Of a stretch of DNA of 15,030 bases, positions 7,768 through 14,900 are shown one piece after another (within the stretch, counting starts at the first letter, position 1; the number at the start of each line of letters is the position of its first letter). Source of the stretch: an uncultured Clostridia bacterium (GTDB lineage: Bacteria > Bacillota > Clostridia > TANB77 > CAG-508); NCBI GenBank assembly GCA_934131055.1, contig CAKOZB010000022.1:1-15030 (forward strand), written 5' to 3'. Under the pieces are notes generated by a model. That model was not told the origin of the DNA, did no database searches, and saw only the letters and a list, made by a program, of their open reading frames with translations. The translations under genes were made by a program, and so were the position numbers.

Positions 7768-7924
7768 TTCGCCCAATAGGGACGCCCTTTTTTGGGCGAA
7801 ATATTTTAATTTATATTTTTTATCTTAACTTCGCCTACTTGGGAATACCCTTTTGAGAGCAAAATATTAATCTATTATTTTATATCTCATCTTCGCCCAA
7901 AAAGGGGCGTCCCTATTGGGCGAA
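7768..7924. repeat. Palindromic repeat element, copy A (three units)
   Basis: Two 33-bp units face each other: 7768-7800 and, inverted, 7892-7924. They differ at one base. Each unit is itself a stem-loop, with ends TTCGCCCAA and TTGGGCGAA around a GGGACG-containing core. Between them, at 7830-7862, is a decayed third unit (begins TTCGCCTACTTGGGAATACC) in the same orientation as the first. The two 29-bp A+T-rich spacers (7801-7829 and 7863-7891) resemble each other. The element starts three bases after the pfkA stop and ends at the argS ribosome binding site. A shorter copy lies at 10258-10351. Confidence 0.9.
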
Positions 7925-7927
7925 GTT

Positions 7928-9073
7928 TTAGTCTCCTAGGCAAATTCCTATATCTCTGGCTGTTTTCACCAAATCATCATCCATTGTCACTTTACGTAGG
8001 TTACTTTCTGGTGTATTTCCAGATACAGCACCAATCTCTTTATTGTTTCCTACAACGTCTTCTAGTGTTGCATAATCTAGTCTTCCGTTTTTCATAACTG
8101 CAATTGTTCCAAATTTTCCTTCCATTGCAAGTTCCATTGCTTTTGCTCCATATTTTGTAGATAGAACTCTATCAAATGCAGTTGGGGTTCCACCTCTTTG
8201 CATATATCCTAAAACAGTGCATCTGGCTTCAAATCCAGTAAGTTCTTCTAGTTGTTTTGCAACTTTTTGCCCGGCTCCGCCTAATTTGTTGTTATCAACG
8301 CCTTTTCCGTTGTTTCTAACTCCTTCCACTGTTATTGTTCCTCCCTTTGGAACAGCGCCTTCTGCAACAACTACAATGCTAAATTGCTTTCCAACTTTTG
8401 ATCTTTCTTGAATTTTTCTTACTGCTGAATTTATATCATATGGTATTTCTGGTATTAAAGCTATATCAGCCCCTCCAGCTATTGCAGACTCTAATGCTAT
8501 CCAGCCAGCATATCTTCCCATAACCTCAAGAACCATTATTCTATGATGTGTCTCTCCTGTGGTATGTAACCTATCTAACGCTTCTGCTGCAACAGATACA
8601 GCTGTATTATACCCAAATGTGATATCTGTACATGCAACATCATTATCTATTGTCTTCGGAACGCCTATAACATTGATTCCCTTCAAGCTGAAGTCTCTTG
8701 CAGACTTTTGAGTTCCGTCTCCTCCAAGTGTGAATACGCAATCAAACCCATCATCTTTTACATTTTGAACGCATTTATCTGATAAATCTTGGTATTCAAT
8801 CTCTCCATTTGGAAGTACTACCTTATAATTAAATACATTTGCATTTGTAGATGAACCAATTATAGATCCACCTTTTGGCAAAATTCCTGATGCATTACTG
8901 CTTTCGCTTGTGCTTAATCTTACAAAATCGTTATTAAGTAATCCTCTATAACCATCTATAAATCCATAACATTCTATGTTGTTTTTCTCTGCTGTTTTTA
9001 TAATTGCTCTAATAACGGCATTAAATCCTGAAACATCTCCACCATTTGCTAGTATTGCAACTTTTTTCAACAT
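7928..9073 (-). CDS. pfkA: 6-phosphofructokinase
   Basis: A 381-residue cytoplasmic enzyme that phosphorylates fructose 6-phosphate to fructose 1,6-bisphosphate, the committed step of glycolysis. Motifs are VAILANGGDVSGFNAV (5-20), LGGDGTQKSA (116-125), GVPKTIDNDVACTD (137-150) with the catalytic Asp at 143, MGRYAGW (185-191), PEIPYD (208-213) and LGYMQRGGTPTAFDR near residue 310. Two positions separate phosphoryl donors: Gly in GGDGT predicts ATP, while Lys in PKTIDND is usual in PPi-type and some ATP-using long forms. ATP use is therefore likelier but not proven. It is longer than the roughly 320 residues of classic PfkA, as expected for this subgroup. The ATG at 9073 follows GGAGG by nine bases, and a near-consensus promoter lies about 50 bases upstream. 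Confidence 0.95.
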   Translation of the reverse strand: MLKKVAILANGGDVSGFNAVIRAIIKTAEKNNIECYGFIDGYRGLLNNDFVRLSTSESSNASGILPKGGSIIGSSTNANVFNYKVVLPNGEIEYQDLSDKCVQNVKDDGFDCVFTLGGDGTQKSARDFSLKGINVIGVPKTIDNDVACTDITFGYNTAVSVAAEALDRLHTTGETHHRIMVLEVMGRYAGWIALESAIAGGADIALIPEIPYDINSAVRKIQERSKVGKQFSIVVVAEGAVPKGGTITVEGVRNNGKGVDNNKLGGAGQKVAKQLEELTGFEARCTVLGYMQRGGTPTAFDRVLSTKYGAKAMELAMEGKFGTIAVMKNGRLDYATLEDVVGNNKEIGAVSGNTPESNLRKVTMDDDLVKTARDIGICLGD

Positions 9074-9123
9074 ATTTTTATTCCTCCAATTTTCTTAAGT
9101 TTTTCTATATTTATTCTTTACAC

Positions 9124-9151
9124 ATTATAGCAAATTAAACAAAAAAGTCAA
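9124..9151 (-). promoter_or_regulatory. Sigma-A promoter of pfkA
   Basis: On the minus strand TTGACT (9151-9146), a 16-base spacer, then a perfect TATAAT (9129-9124) preceded by TGC, an extended -10 element. It lies about 50 bases before the pfkA start codon. This is the best promoter match in the window. Confidence 0.82.
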
Positions 9152-9304
9152 TTAAAACAGTAGCATTTAAACATATTTTTACATTTTAAATATCGTTTAC
9201 TCGGTAACTAGAATTTACTTTTTCTAAATAGAAATTACTTTTTCAATTGACCATTTTTACATTTTATAATTTTATTTTTCAAAAAATATTATACACTAAA
9301 AGTT

Positions 9305-9329
9305 TGCGGAGAGCAGTCTGCCCTCCGCA
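9305..9329 (-). terminator. G+C-rich palindrome after the 67-residue gene, possible terminator
   Basis: TGCGGAG (9305-9311) pairs with CTCCGCA (9323-9329), and the 11 bases between contain a further GCAG/CTGC pairing, so the 25 bases form one almost continuous hairpin. It lies 33 bases past the stop of the 67-residue gene and about 150 bases before the pfkA promoter, where a terminator would be expected. The following minus-strand bases are AACTTTTAG, not a real T run, so termination is uncertain. Confidence 0.45.
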
Positions 9330-9362
9330 TTTTGCCAATTACTTTTTTGGTACCTGACCACT

Positions 9363-9566
9363 TTAGTTATTTTCCTGTTTCAACAAGTTGGCACATTCAA
9401 ACGCCGCCATTGCATATGTCCTTTGATTCGGCATAAAGAAACGACCCTCAACTTCATACGACTTTAACTTGTTTAGAATTCTAATAGCCCGTTCATAATT
9501 ACAAGCCATTTTGAATTCCATTGAAAATTTGTTGTTATGGTCAAAGCAAATTTCAATGATTGGCAC
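9363..9566 (-). CDS. Small protein of unknown function (67 residues)
   Basis: I do not recognise this protein. It has 67 residues, starts VPIIEICFD (first residue read as Met), and has no signal peptide or membrane segment. Residues 21-40 (ACNYERAIRILNKLKSYEVE) and 50-64 (TYAMAAFECANLLKQ) look like amphipathic helices, so a small soluble helical protein is plausible. The case for a real gene is a GTG start at 9566 with a perfect AAGGAGG site seven bases before it, a likely promoter further upstream, and the only long open frame in a non-coding stretch. A G+C-rich hairpin follows its stop. Its promoter lies about 80 bases from a cluster of DnaA boxes, which could mean shared regulation, but nothing in the protein itself points to replication. 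Confidence 0.72.
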   Translation of the reverse strand: MPIIEICFDHNNKFSMEFKMACNYERAIRILNKLKSYEVEGRFFMPNQRTYAMAAFECANLLKQENN

Positions 9567-9602
9567 AATAATTCCTCCTTTTGGAATATAAATGTAGATT
9601 AT

Positions 9603-9631
9603 ATTTTATCATATTTTATTAATTTTTGCAA
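9603..9631 (-). promoter_or_regulatory. Possible promoter of the 67-residue gene
   Basis: On the minus strand TTGCAA (9631-9626), a 17-base spacer, then TAAAAT (9608-9603). A consensus TATAAT (9603-9598) adjoins it but with a spacer of 22. It lies about 37 bases before the GTG start. The sequence is A+T-rich, so chance matches are possible. Confidence 0.45.
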
Positions 9632-9707
9632 TAATTTGTCGTTATTTATCATTTTTATGTTTACTTTTTTTATTGTTTCTTTTACATTTTTTAGTTATTA
9701 ACAAGCC

Positions 9708-9773
9708 TGTGGATAATGTGGATAACTCTGTGGATAGTTTGTGCTCAAGGCTTTCATTCTAGAGTTATACACA
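9708..9773. promoter_or_regulatory. DnaA-box cluster
   Basis: Two perfect DnaA boxes, TGTGGATAA (the complement of TTATCCACA), lie end to end at 9708-9716 and 9717-9725. TGTGGATAG (one mismatch) follows at 9729-9737, and TTATACACA (one mismatch) lies in the opposite orientation at 9765-9773. A weaker TTATTAACA is at 9695-9703. This density is what replication origins and DnaA-regulated promoters show. No dnaA, dnaN or other origin-linked gene is in the window, and genes on both sides share one orientation. A DnaA-titration or regulatory site is therefore at least as likely as an origin. Confidence 0.75.
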
Positions 9774-9900
9774 TATATTATTGTTAATCAATTTATGAAA
9801 ACCTTCTCAGTAAAACAAGCATATTTATTATGTCTATGTTCTAAACATTGTTTCGACGAACCTATTTTTTGCATTTCAGTAATTTTTAAAAATTATTTAT
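9774..9900. other. Gene-free A+T-rich stretch
   Basis: The remainder of the 377-base gap between the 67-residue gene and the DUF1294 gene (9567-9943). I see no open frame with a ribosome binding site, no RNA gene and no repeat here. The bases next to the DnaA boxes are very A+T-rich, which would suit a DNA-unwinding element if the site were an origin, but the whole intergenic sequence is similarly A+T-rich. Confidence 0.6.
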
Positions 9901-9938
9901 AAAAAAATAGAAAGACTAATTTTTTTCGGTCTTTCTAT
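9901..9938 (-). terminator. Rho-independent terminator after the DUF1294 gene
   Basis: On the minus strand ATAGAAAGAC (9938-9929) pairs perfectly with GTCTTTCTAT (9916-9907) around a 12-base loop, followed by a run of seven T (9907-9901). It begins six bases after the stop codon of the DUF1294 gene. Confidence 0.88.
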
Positions 9939-9943
9939 TTGAT

Positions 9944-10234
9944 TTATTTAATTACTATCGCAATAATCAGCATTATCTGTAACACAATTATTACTGGAAT
10001 TCCAATAAAAAATCTTGGTTTTTTCGTCTTATGATGAAAAGTATACATTCCAATAATTGCTCCTATGCTCCCACCGATTAAAGCTAAGGTTAATAGTGTA
10101 GATTCTTTTATTCTCCATCTATCTTTTTCTGCTTTTTTCTTGTCTATAAACATAGCCAGAAATGCAATTATATTTATTATTAATAAATATATTATTATAT
10201 TTTTTAATGTAAAAATATCATTTAATTCTACCAT
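9944..10234 (-). CDS. DUF1294 family small membrane protein
   Basis: A 96-residue membrane protein of the DUF1294 family, whose function is unknown. Three hydrophobic segments are visible (about 10-30, 46-63 and 76-95). The family signature lies between them: FIDKKKAEKDRWRIKESTL (29-47), GGSIGAIIGMYTFHHKTKK (54-72) and PRFFIGIP (73-80). The frame is open upstream to 10327, but that extension is encoded by the palindromic repeat (10258-10351) and is not protein-like for this family. The ATG at 10234 follows GGAG by about seven bases and gives the family's normal N-terminus. The gene lies 118 bp after polC, with the repeat in between, and ends in a strong terminator, so it may be read from the polC transcript. 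Confidence 0.86.
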   Translation of the reverse strand: MVELNDIFTLKNIIIYLLIINIIAFLAMFIDKKKAEKDRWRIKESTLLTLALIGGSIGAIIGMYTFHHKTKKPRFFIGIPVIIVLQIMLIIAIVIK

Positions 10235-10257
10235 TCTTATTCTCCATACAGTATAAT

Positions 10258-10351
10258 TTCGCCCAATAGGGACGCCTTTTTTTGGGCGAAACATTAATTT
10301 ATTATTGTTCATATCATCTTCGCCCAAAAAGGGGCGTCCCTATTGGGCGAA
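10258..10351. repeat. Palindromic repeat element, copy B (two units)
   Basis: A forward 33-bp unit (10258-10290) and an inverted unit (10319-10351) with a 28-bp A+T-rich spacer. The inverted unit is identical to the one at 7892-7924, and the forward unit differs by one base from that at 7768-7800. The spacer also resembles those of copy A. The element ends one base before the polC stop codon (10353-10355) and lies just ahead of the DUF1294 ribosome binding site. It is non-coding; the apparent open frames across it on both strands are by-products. Confidence 0.9.
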
Positions 10352-10352
10352 A

Positions 10353-13300
10353 TTATGCAAATAAGCTCATCTGGTTGCTTTGGCTCATTCCATCCAAGCA
10401 TCCTGCTTTTTCTAGCATTTCTATTGTAGATTTGCCGACTTTTGCACGTATTTTCATATCATCTATAGACATGAATTCTCCTTCTTGTCTTGCTTCTTGT
10501 ATTCCTTGTGCCGCAACTGTTCCAAGTCCTGGTATACTGTTTAATGGTGGGCGTATTCCATCAACTTCTACTTTAAATTTTACAGCATCTGACTCATATA
10601 AATCTATTGGCAAGAAGTTTAAACCTCTTTCATACATTTCTAGAACTATTTCTAAAACTCCATATGTGTCTTGGTCTTTCTTTGTTGCTGCTTTTCCAGC
10701 AAGTTCTATTTCTTTCATTTTATTCTTTACACGCTCTACCCCATGGCACATTATCTCACTATCAAATGCATCTGCTCTTATAGAGAAGTATGCAGCATAA
10801 TATGCTTTTGGGATGTGAACCTTGAACCACGCAATTCTGAAGGCGTTTGTAACATATGCAGCAGCATGGGCTTTTGGGAACATGTATTTTATTTTTTTAC
10901 ATGAACCAATGTACCATTCTGGTATGTTGTATTCCCTCATTGTTGCTTCATGCCCTTTCCAGCCTTCTGGGTCTTTTGATGGCTTTCCTTTACGGACAAA
11001 CTCCATTATTTTGAAGGCTTTTTGTGGTGGCAATCCTTCCTTAATTAGATAAATCATAATATCATCTCTACAACATATAGCATCTTCCAGCTTTATAGTG
11101 CCTTCTTCGATTAAGCTCTGTGCGTTGTTTAACCATACGTCTGTACCATGTGATAGACCTGAAATTCTAATTAATTCATCGAACGTTTTTGGCCTTGTAT
11201 CTACAAGCATTCCTCTTACGAATTTTGTTCCAAACTCTGGCACTCCAAAACTTCCAACCTCGCTGTGTATCTGTTCTGGTGTAACTCCTAATGCTTTTGT
11301 AGAACAAAATATAGACATTGTTTCCTTATCATCTAGTGGTACTTTTGTTGGATCTTGTCCAGTAATATCGAATAACATTCTTATCATGGTCGGATCATCA
11401 TGACCTAGTATATCTAGCTTCAATAGGTTCTGGTCTATTGAGTGGTAGTCGAAGTGAGTAGTTATAATATCTGAGGTTGGATCATCTGCTGGATGCTGAA
11501 CAGGTGTAAATTCGTAGATTTCTCTTCCCTTTGGAACAACTATAATTCCACCAGGGTGCTGACCTGTTGTTCTTTTTATTCCTGTGCAACCATAAGCAAC
11601 TCTAATTACCTCTGAATTGTTTATTGGTATTCCTCTTTCTTCGTTATATTTTCTAACATAACCCATTGCTGTCTTTCCGGCAACAGTACCAACGGTTCCA
11701 GCCTTAAACGTTGTACCTTTTCCGAATATTACTTCTGTGTATCTATGTGCTTTTGCCTGATATTCACCAGAGAAGTTTAAGTCGATATCGGGTTCCTTGT
11801 CTCCATTGAAGCCCAAGAAAGTTTCGAATGGAATGTCTAGCCCATCTTTTGCGAGTCTATGTCCGCACTTAGGGCACATCTTATCTGGTAAGTCGAAGCC
11901 GTTCTTCACACCATAATCAGTAAAATCCGAATACTTGCAATTTGGACATCTGTAATGTGGAGGAAGCGAATTAACCTCTGTAATACCTGTCATGTTTGCA
12001 ACAAATGACGAACCAACAGAACCTCTGGAACCAACGATGTATCCATCTGCATTTGATTTCCAAACCAGTTTCTGTGCTATGATGTACATAACGGAGAATC
12101 CGTTTTTAATGATAGATGTTAGCTCTTTATCTAGTCTCTCTTCAACTATTTGTGGAAGTGGGTCTCCATATAACTCGTGTGCCTTGTTGTATGCAATATC
12201 TTTAATTGTTTTCTCACAATCATTTATGTATGGAGGGCATTTTTCTGGTGATATTGGGCTGATTTGCTCACACATATCTGCTATTTTATTTGTATTTGTA
12301 ACAACAACCTCATAAGCCTTTTCTTCTCCTAAATAGCTAAATTCTTCTAGCATTTCTTCTGTTGTTCTTAAATATAATGGAGCCTGCAAATCGCAATCTG
12401 CATAGCCTTGGCCTGCCTCTAATATACGTCTATATATTTCATCCTCTGGATCCATGAAGTGAACATCGCAAGTTGCAACTACCAATTTATCTAGCTTCTC
12501 TCCTAAGGCAACTATTTTTCTATTTATGTCTCTTAAGCCTTCTACATCTGGCACAACTCCATTTCTAACCAAGAACATGTTATTTCCAGTTGGCTGAATC
12601 TCAAGATAATCATAATCTCTTGCGATTGCTTCTATTTCTTCATCATCTTTTCCATTTTCGATTGCCTGATACAATTCTCCTGCCTCACAAGCACTTCCTA
12701 AAATTAAACCTTCTGAATACTGCTTATATATTGATTTTAGTAGCATTGGTCTGCCTTTGTATATGTAATCCAAATGAGATATTGAGATTAACTTGTATAA
12801 ATTTCTTAATCCAACATAGTTTGTAGCAAGAATTATTGCATGGAAGCTCTTTAACTTCTTGTAATTTACGTTTTCGCCAGCAAGCTTATCTATATCTTCT
12901 ATGGTTTTAGCACCTTTTTCTTCTAGCATATTTAGCATTACTCTAAATACTTTTACAGTAGTATCAACATCATCTAAAGCTCTGTGTGCAACTATTACCT
13001 CAATTCCAAGTTTATCTGCGATTATCCCTAATTTATATTTTTTGAAGTCTGGGAATAAATCTTTTGCAAGTCTTAGAGTATCTAAGTAAGTGTTGTCTAA
13101 AGATAACCCCAATTGTTTTGCATTGTATTTCAAGAAACCAACGTCAAAATCTGCATTGTGTGCAACAATTACGCTATCTCCAACAAATTCTAATACCTTT
13201 GGCATTACTTTATCTATTGTCTCAGCATCTTTTACCATGTCATCTGTAATGTTTGTAACTTCTACAACCCTTTGAGGAATTGGCTTTTCTGGGTTTACGA

Positions 13301-14900
13301 AACATTCAAATTCATCGATGACTTCACCTTTTTCATTCATCTTCATTATACCAATTTCGGTAATCTTCTCTGTTCTAAACGAAAGGCCTGTTGTCTCTAA
13401 GTCTAATACACAATATGTAGTGTGTAAATCTTGTCCCTTTGGGTTTGAAACAGATGGCACCTTATCTGGAACCAAGTACGCCTCGACTCCATAAAGTACC
13501 TTCATGTCTGGGTTATTTACTCCCAACATTTTGTGTGCATCTGGGAACGCTTGAACACTTCCATGGTCAGTAATTGCAATAGACTTCATTCCCCACTTCA
13601 TTGCACGTTTTATAAGGTTTTTAGCAGGAGTAATTCCATCCATCGTGCTCATCTGAGTATGCATATGAAGTTCCACTCTTTTAATCTTAGCATTATCAGT
13701 TCTTACAGCTTTCTTCTCTTCTGGCATTTCTACAATAGTATTTACCAAAACACCTAGCTGTTTTGCATATGGGTCAAACTGAGCAGTACCAGCAATTCTT
13801 ACTCTTGCAGCACTCTTTAATCTCTTCTTTAATTTATCCAATTTTTCTGGTGCAGAAAATACCTTACAATCGATTGTATTAGTTCCATCATAAACGCTAA
13901 ATATAACAAGTGACTTACCACTTTTTAGCTCTCTTACCTTTATTCCAAGATTGATGTCATCATCTTTTGCATCAAGCTCTACACTTAAAATTTGTCCTTC
14001 TAATATTACGTTTCCACTGTCTACGCCTATATCTTGAATCTTTATGATTGGATCACTTAAATTCAAACTTCTACCATAAATTAATGGTGTATCTTCTTCA
14101 GGTACAGCTACAGCCTCTGGAGCTTCTGGCATAGGTGGCATAGGAGCTTCTTGTGCAGGATTTTGAGCAGATTTATTGTATTGTTTCTTCTCTCCATATT
14201 GTCCTTTATTGTACTGACTCTTATTATATTGACCTTTGTTGTATTTGCTTTGTCCAGCATTTTTGCTAGCATATGGCTTTGCTTCTTGTTGTGGTTTTTC
14301 ACTGTGTTCGGCACTAGCTGTACCATTGTCCTTGGTCATTTCTAGTATTGCTTCTTTTTCTAATCTTTCTAGCCTTTCTTTATATTGAGTAACCGTATTT
14401 TCAGAAACCTTTTCTTCATATGTCATCGTATATTTTTTGCCATATATATTATAAATTAGCCCAGCAAAAACCTCATTAAATTTATTGCTCTCTAAAAACT
14501 CTTTTCCATTTAGAAAAAGAGTAACCTTTATATTGTTATTAACAATTTGAATCTCACTATTATTCAAAAAAGCTCTCGCAATAGGATGCTTGTACGAAAT
14601 ATACTTAACAATACTTTGCCATTCTTTTGCTATTTTTTCAGAAACATCGACTTCTTCCTCAAGCTCATATTTTATTGTAAGCTTAGCAGTTTGAATCTGA
14701 AAACGCCTTTCCATATACTTTTCTAGTTCTAAAACATCGTTAATATCAATTAATTTATTAGAAGCAATAAACACTTCTAATAAATTTTTCTTTTTATATA
14801 AATCAATTCCTATAACTCTTGCTGCATTAAGAACAAAACTGTTAGAGTTATAGTCTTTAAAAACCTCTTTAACAGTCTTTGAAGTTTTAACTTCATCCAT
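10353..14900 (-). CDS. polC: DNA polymerase III alpha subunit, PolC type
   Basis: A 1515-residue replicative polymerase with built-in proofreading. In order: an N-terminal domain (1-185), a low-complexity linker (about 190-272), an OB-fold domain (about 285-392), and a PHP domain beginning VELHMHTQMSTMDG (409-422) with ITDHGS (443-448). The DEDDh 3'-5' exonuclease is inserted at about 495-660: VLDLETTG (498-505), HNADFD (581-586) and AHRALDD (638-644). The remainder of PHP and the polymerase core follow, with GYIVGSRGSVGSSF (953-966), a zinc site (C985, C988, C1009, C1012), DIDLNFSG (1038-1045) and KLDILGHDD (1161-1169). The likely catalytic Asp residues are 1038, 1040 and 1163. The C-terminus carries the clamp-binding motif QMSLF (1510-1514). 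It is somewhat longer than typical PolC, mainly through the linker. The ATG at 14900 has only a distant GGGGGAT, so the start is slightly uncertain. I saw no convincing promoter in the 130 bases upstream. Confidence 0.97.
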   Translation of the reverse strand: MDEVKTSKTVKEVFKDYNSNSFVLNAARVIGIDLYKKKNLLEVFIASNKLIDINDVLELEKYMERRFQIQTAKLTIKYELEEEVDVSEKIAKEWQSIVKYISYKHPIARAFLNNSEIQIVNNNIKVTLFLNGKEFLESNKFNEVFAGLIYNIYGKKYTMTYEEKVSENTVTQYKERLERLEKEAILEMTKDNGTASAEHSEKPQQEAKPYASKNAGQSKYNKGQYNKSQYNKGQYGEKKQYNKSAQNPAQEAPMPPMPEAPEAVAVPEEDTPLIYGRSLNLSDPIIKIQDIGVDSGNVILEGQILSVELDAKDDDINLGIKVRELKSGKSLVIFSVYDGTNTIDCKVFSAPEKLDKLKKRLKSAARVRIAGTAQFDPYAKQLGVLVNTIVEMPEEKKAVRTDNAKIKRVELHMHTQMSTMDGITPAKNLIKRAMKWGMKSIAITDHGSVQAFPDAHKMLGVNNPDMKVLYGVEAYLVPDKVPSVSNPKGQDLHTTYCVLDLETTGLSFRTEKITEIGIMKMNEKGEVIDEFECFVNPEKPIPQRVVEVTNITDDMVKDAETIDKVMPKVLEFVGDSVIVAHNADFDVGFLKYNAKQLGLSLDNTYLDTLRLAKDLFPDFKKYKLGIIADKLGIEVIVAHRALDDVDTTVKVFRVMLNMLEEKGAKTIEDIDKLAGENVNYKKLKSFHAIILATNYVGLRNLYKLISISHLDYIYKGRPMLLKSIYKQYSEGLILGSACEAGELYQAIENGKDDEEIEAIARDYDYLEIQPTGNNMFLVRNGVVPDVEGLRDINRKIVALGEKLDKLVVATCDVHFMDPEDEIYRRILEAGQGYADCDLQAPLYLRTTEEMLEEFSYLGEEKAYEVVVTNTNKIADMCEQISPISPEKCPPYINDCEKTIKDIAYNKAHELYGDPLPQIVEERLDKELTSIIKNGFSVMYIIAQKLVWKSNADGYIVGSRGSVGSSFVANMTGITEVNSLPPHYRCPNCKYSDFTDYGVKNGFDLPDKMCPKCGHRLAKDGLDIPFETFLGFNGDKEPDIDLNFSGEYQAKAHRYTEVIFGKGTTFKAGTVGTVAGKTAMGYVRKYNEERGIPINNSEVIRVAYGCTGIKRTTGQHPGGIIVVPKGREIYEFTPVQHPADDPTSDIITTHFDYHSIDQNLLKLDILGHDDPTMIRMLFDITGQDPTKVPLDDKETMSIFCSTKALGVTPEQIHSEVGSFGVPEFGTKFVRGMLVDTRPKTFDELIRISGLSHGTDVWLNNAQSLIEEGTIKLEDAICCRDDIMIYLIKEGLPPQKAFKIMEFVRKGKPSKDPEGWKGHEATMREYNIPEWYIGSCKKIKYMFPKAHAAAYVTNAFRIAWFKVHIPKAYYAAYFSIRADAFDSEIMCHGVERVKNKMKEIELAGKAATKKDQDTYGVLEIVLEMYERGLNFLPIDLYESDAVKFKVEVDGIRPPLNSIPGLGTVAAQGIQEARQEGEFMSIDDMKIRAKVGKSTIEMLEKAGCLDGMSQSNQMSLFA
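14172..14246 (-). repeat. polC: YNK tandem repeat within the PolC linker
   Basis: Residues 219-243 of PolC contain repeated units of about five residues (KYNKG, QYNKS, QYNKG, then QYGEK and QYNKS), encoded by roughly 15-bp DNA repeats. A Pro/Glu/Ala-rich segment (249-272) follows. The stretch is positively charged and probably disordered, separating the N-terminal domain from the OB domain. Confidence 0.8.

Noticed and set aside
7768..7924. CRISPR-like array (33-bp units, 29-bp spacers)
   Set aside because: The spacers resemble each other, the last unit is inverted, each unit is a strong palindrome, and no cas gene is present.
7754..7927. T-box leader upstream of argS
   Set aside because: No AGGGTGGNACCGCG-like T-box sequence or terminator with a T run is present; the gap is filled by the repeat element.
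9641..9900. Chromosomal replication origin
   Set aside because: DnaA boxes are present, but there is no dnaA, dnaN, rnpA or gidA-type neighbour and no change of gene orientation; kept only as a DnaA-box cluster.
10235..10327. N-terminal extension of the DUF1294 frame up to 10327
   Set aside because: The extra 31 residues are translated from the palindromic repeat; the ATG at 10234 has its own GGAG site and gives the normal family start.
10282..10800. Plus-strand open frame of 172 residues across copy B and the 3' end of polC
   Set aside because: It begins in the repeat and runs antisense to the conserved polC C-terminus, with no family-like sequence.
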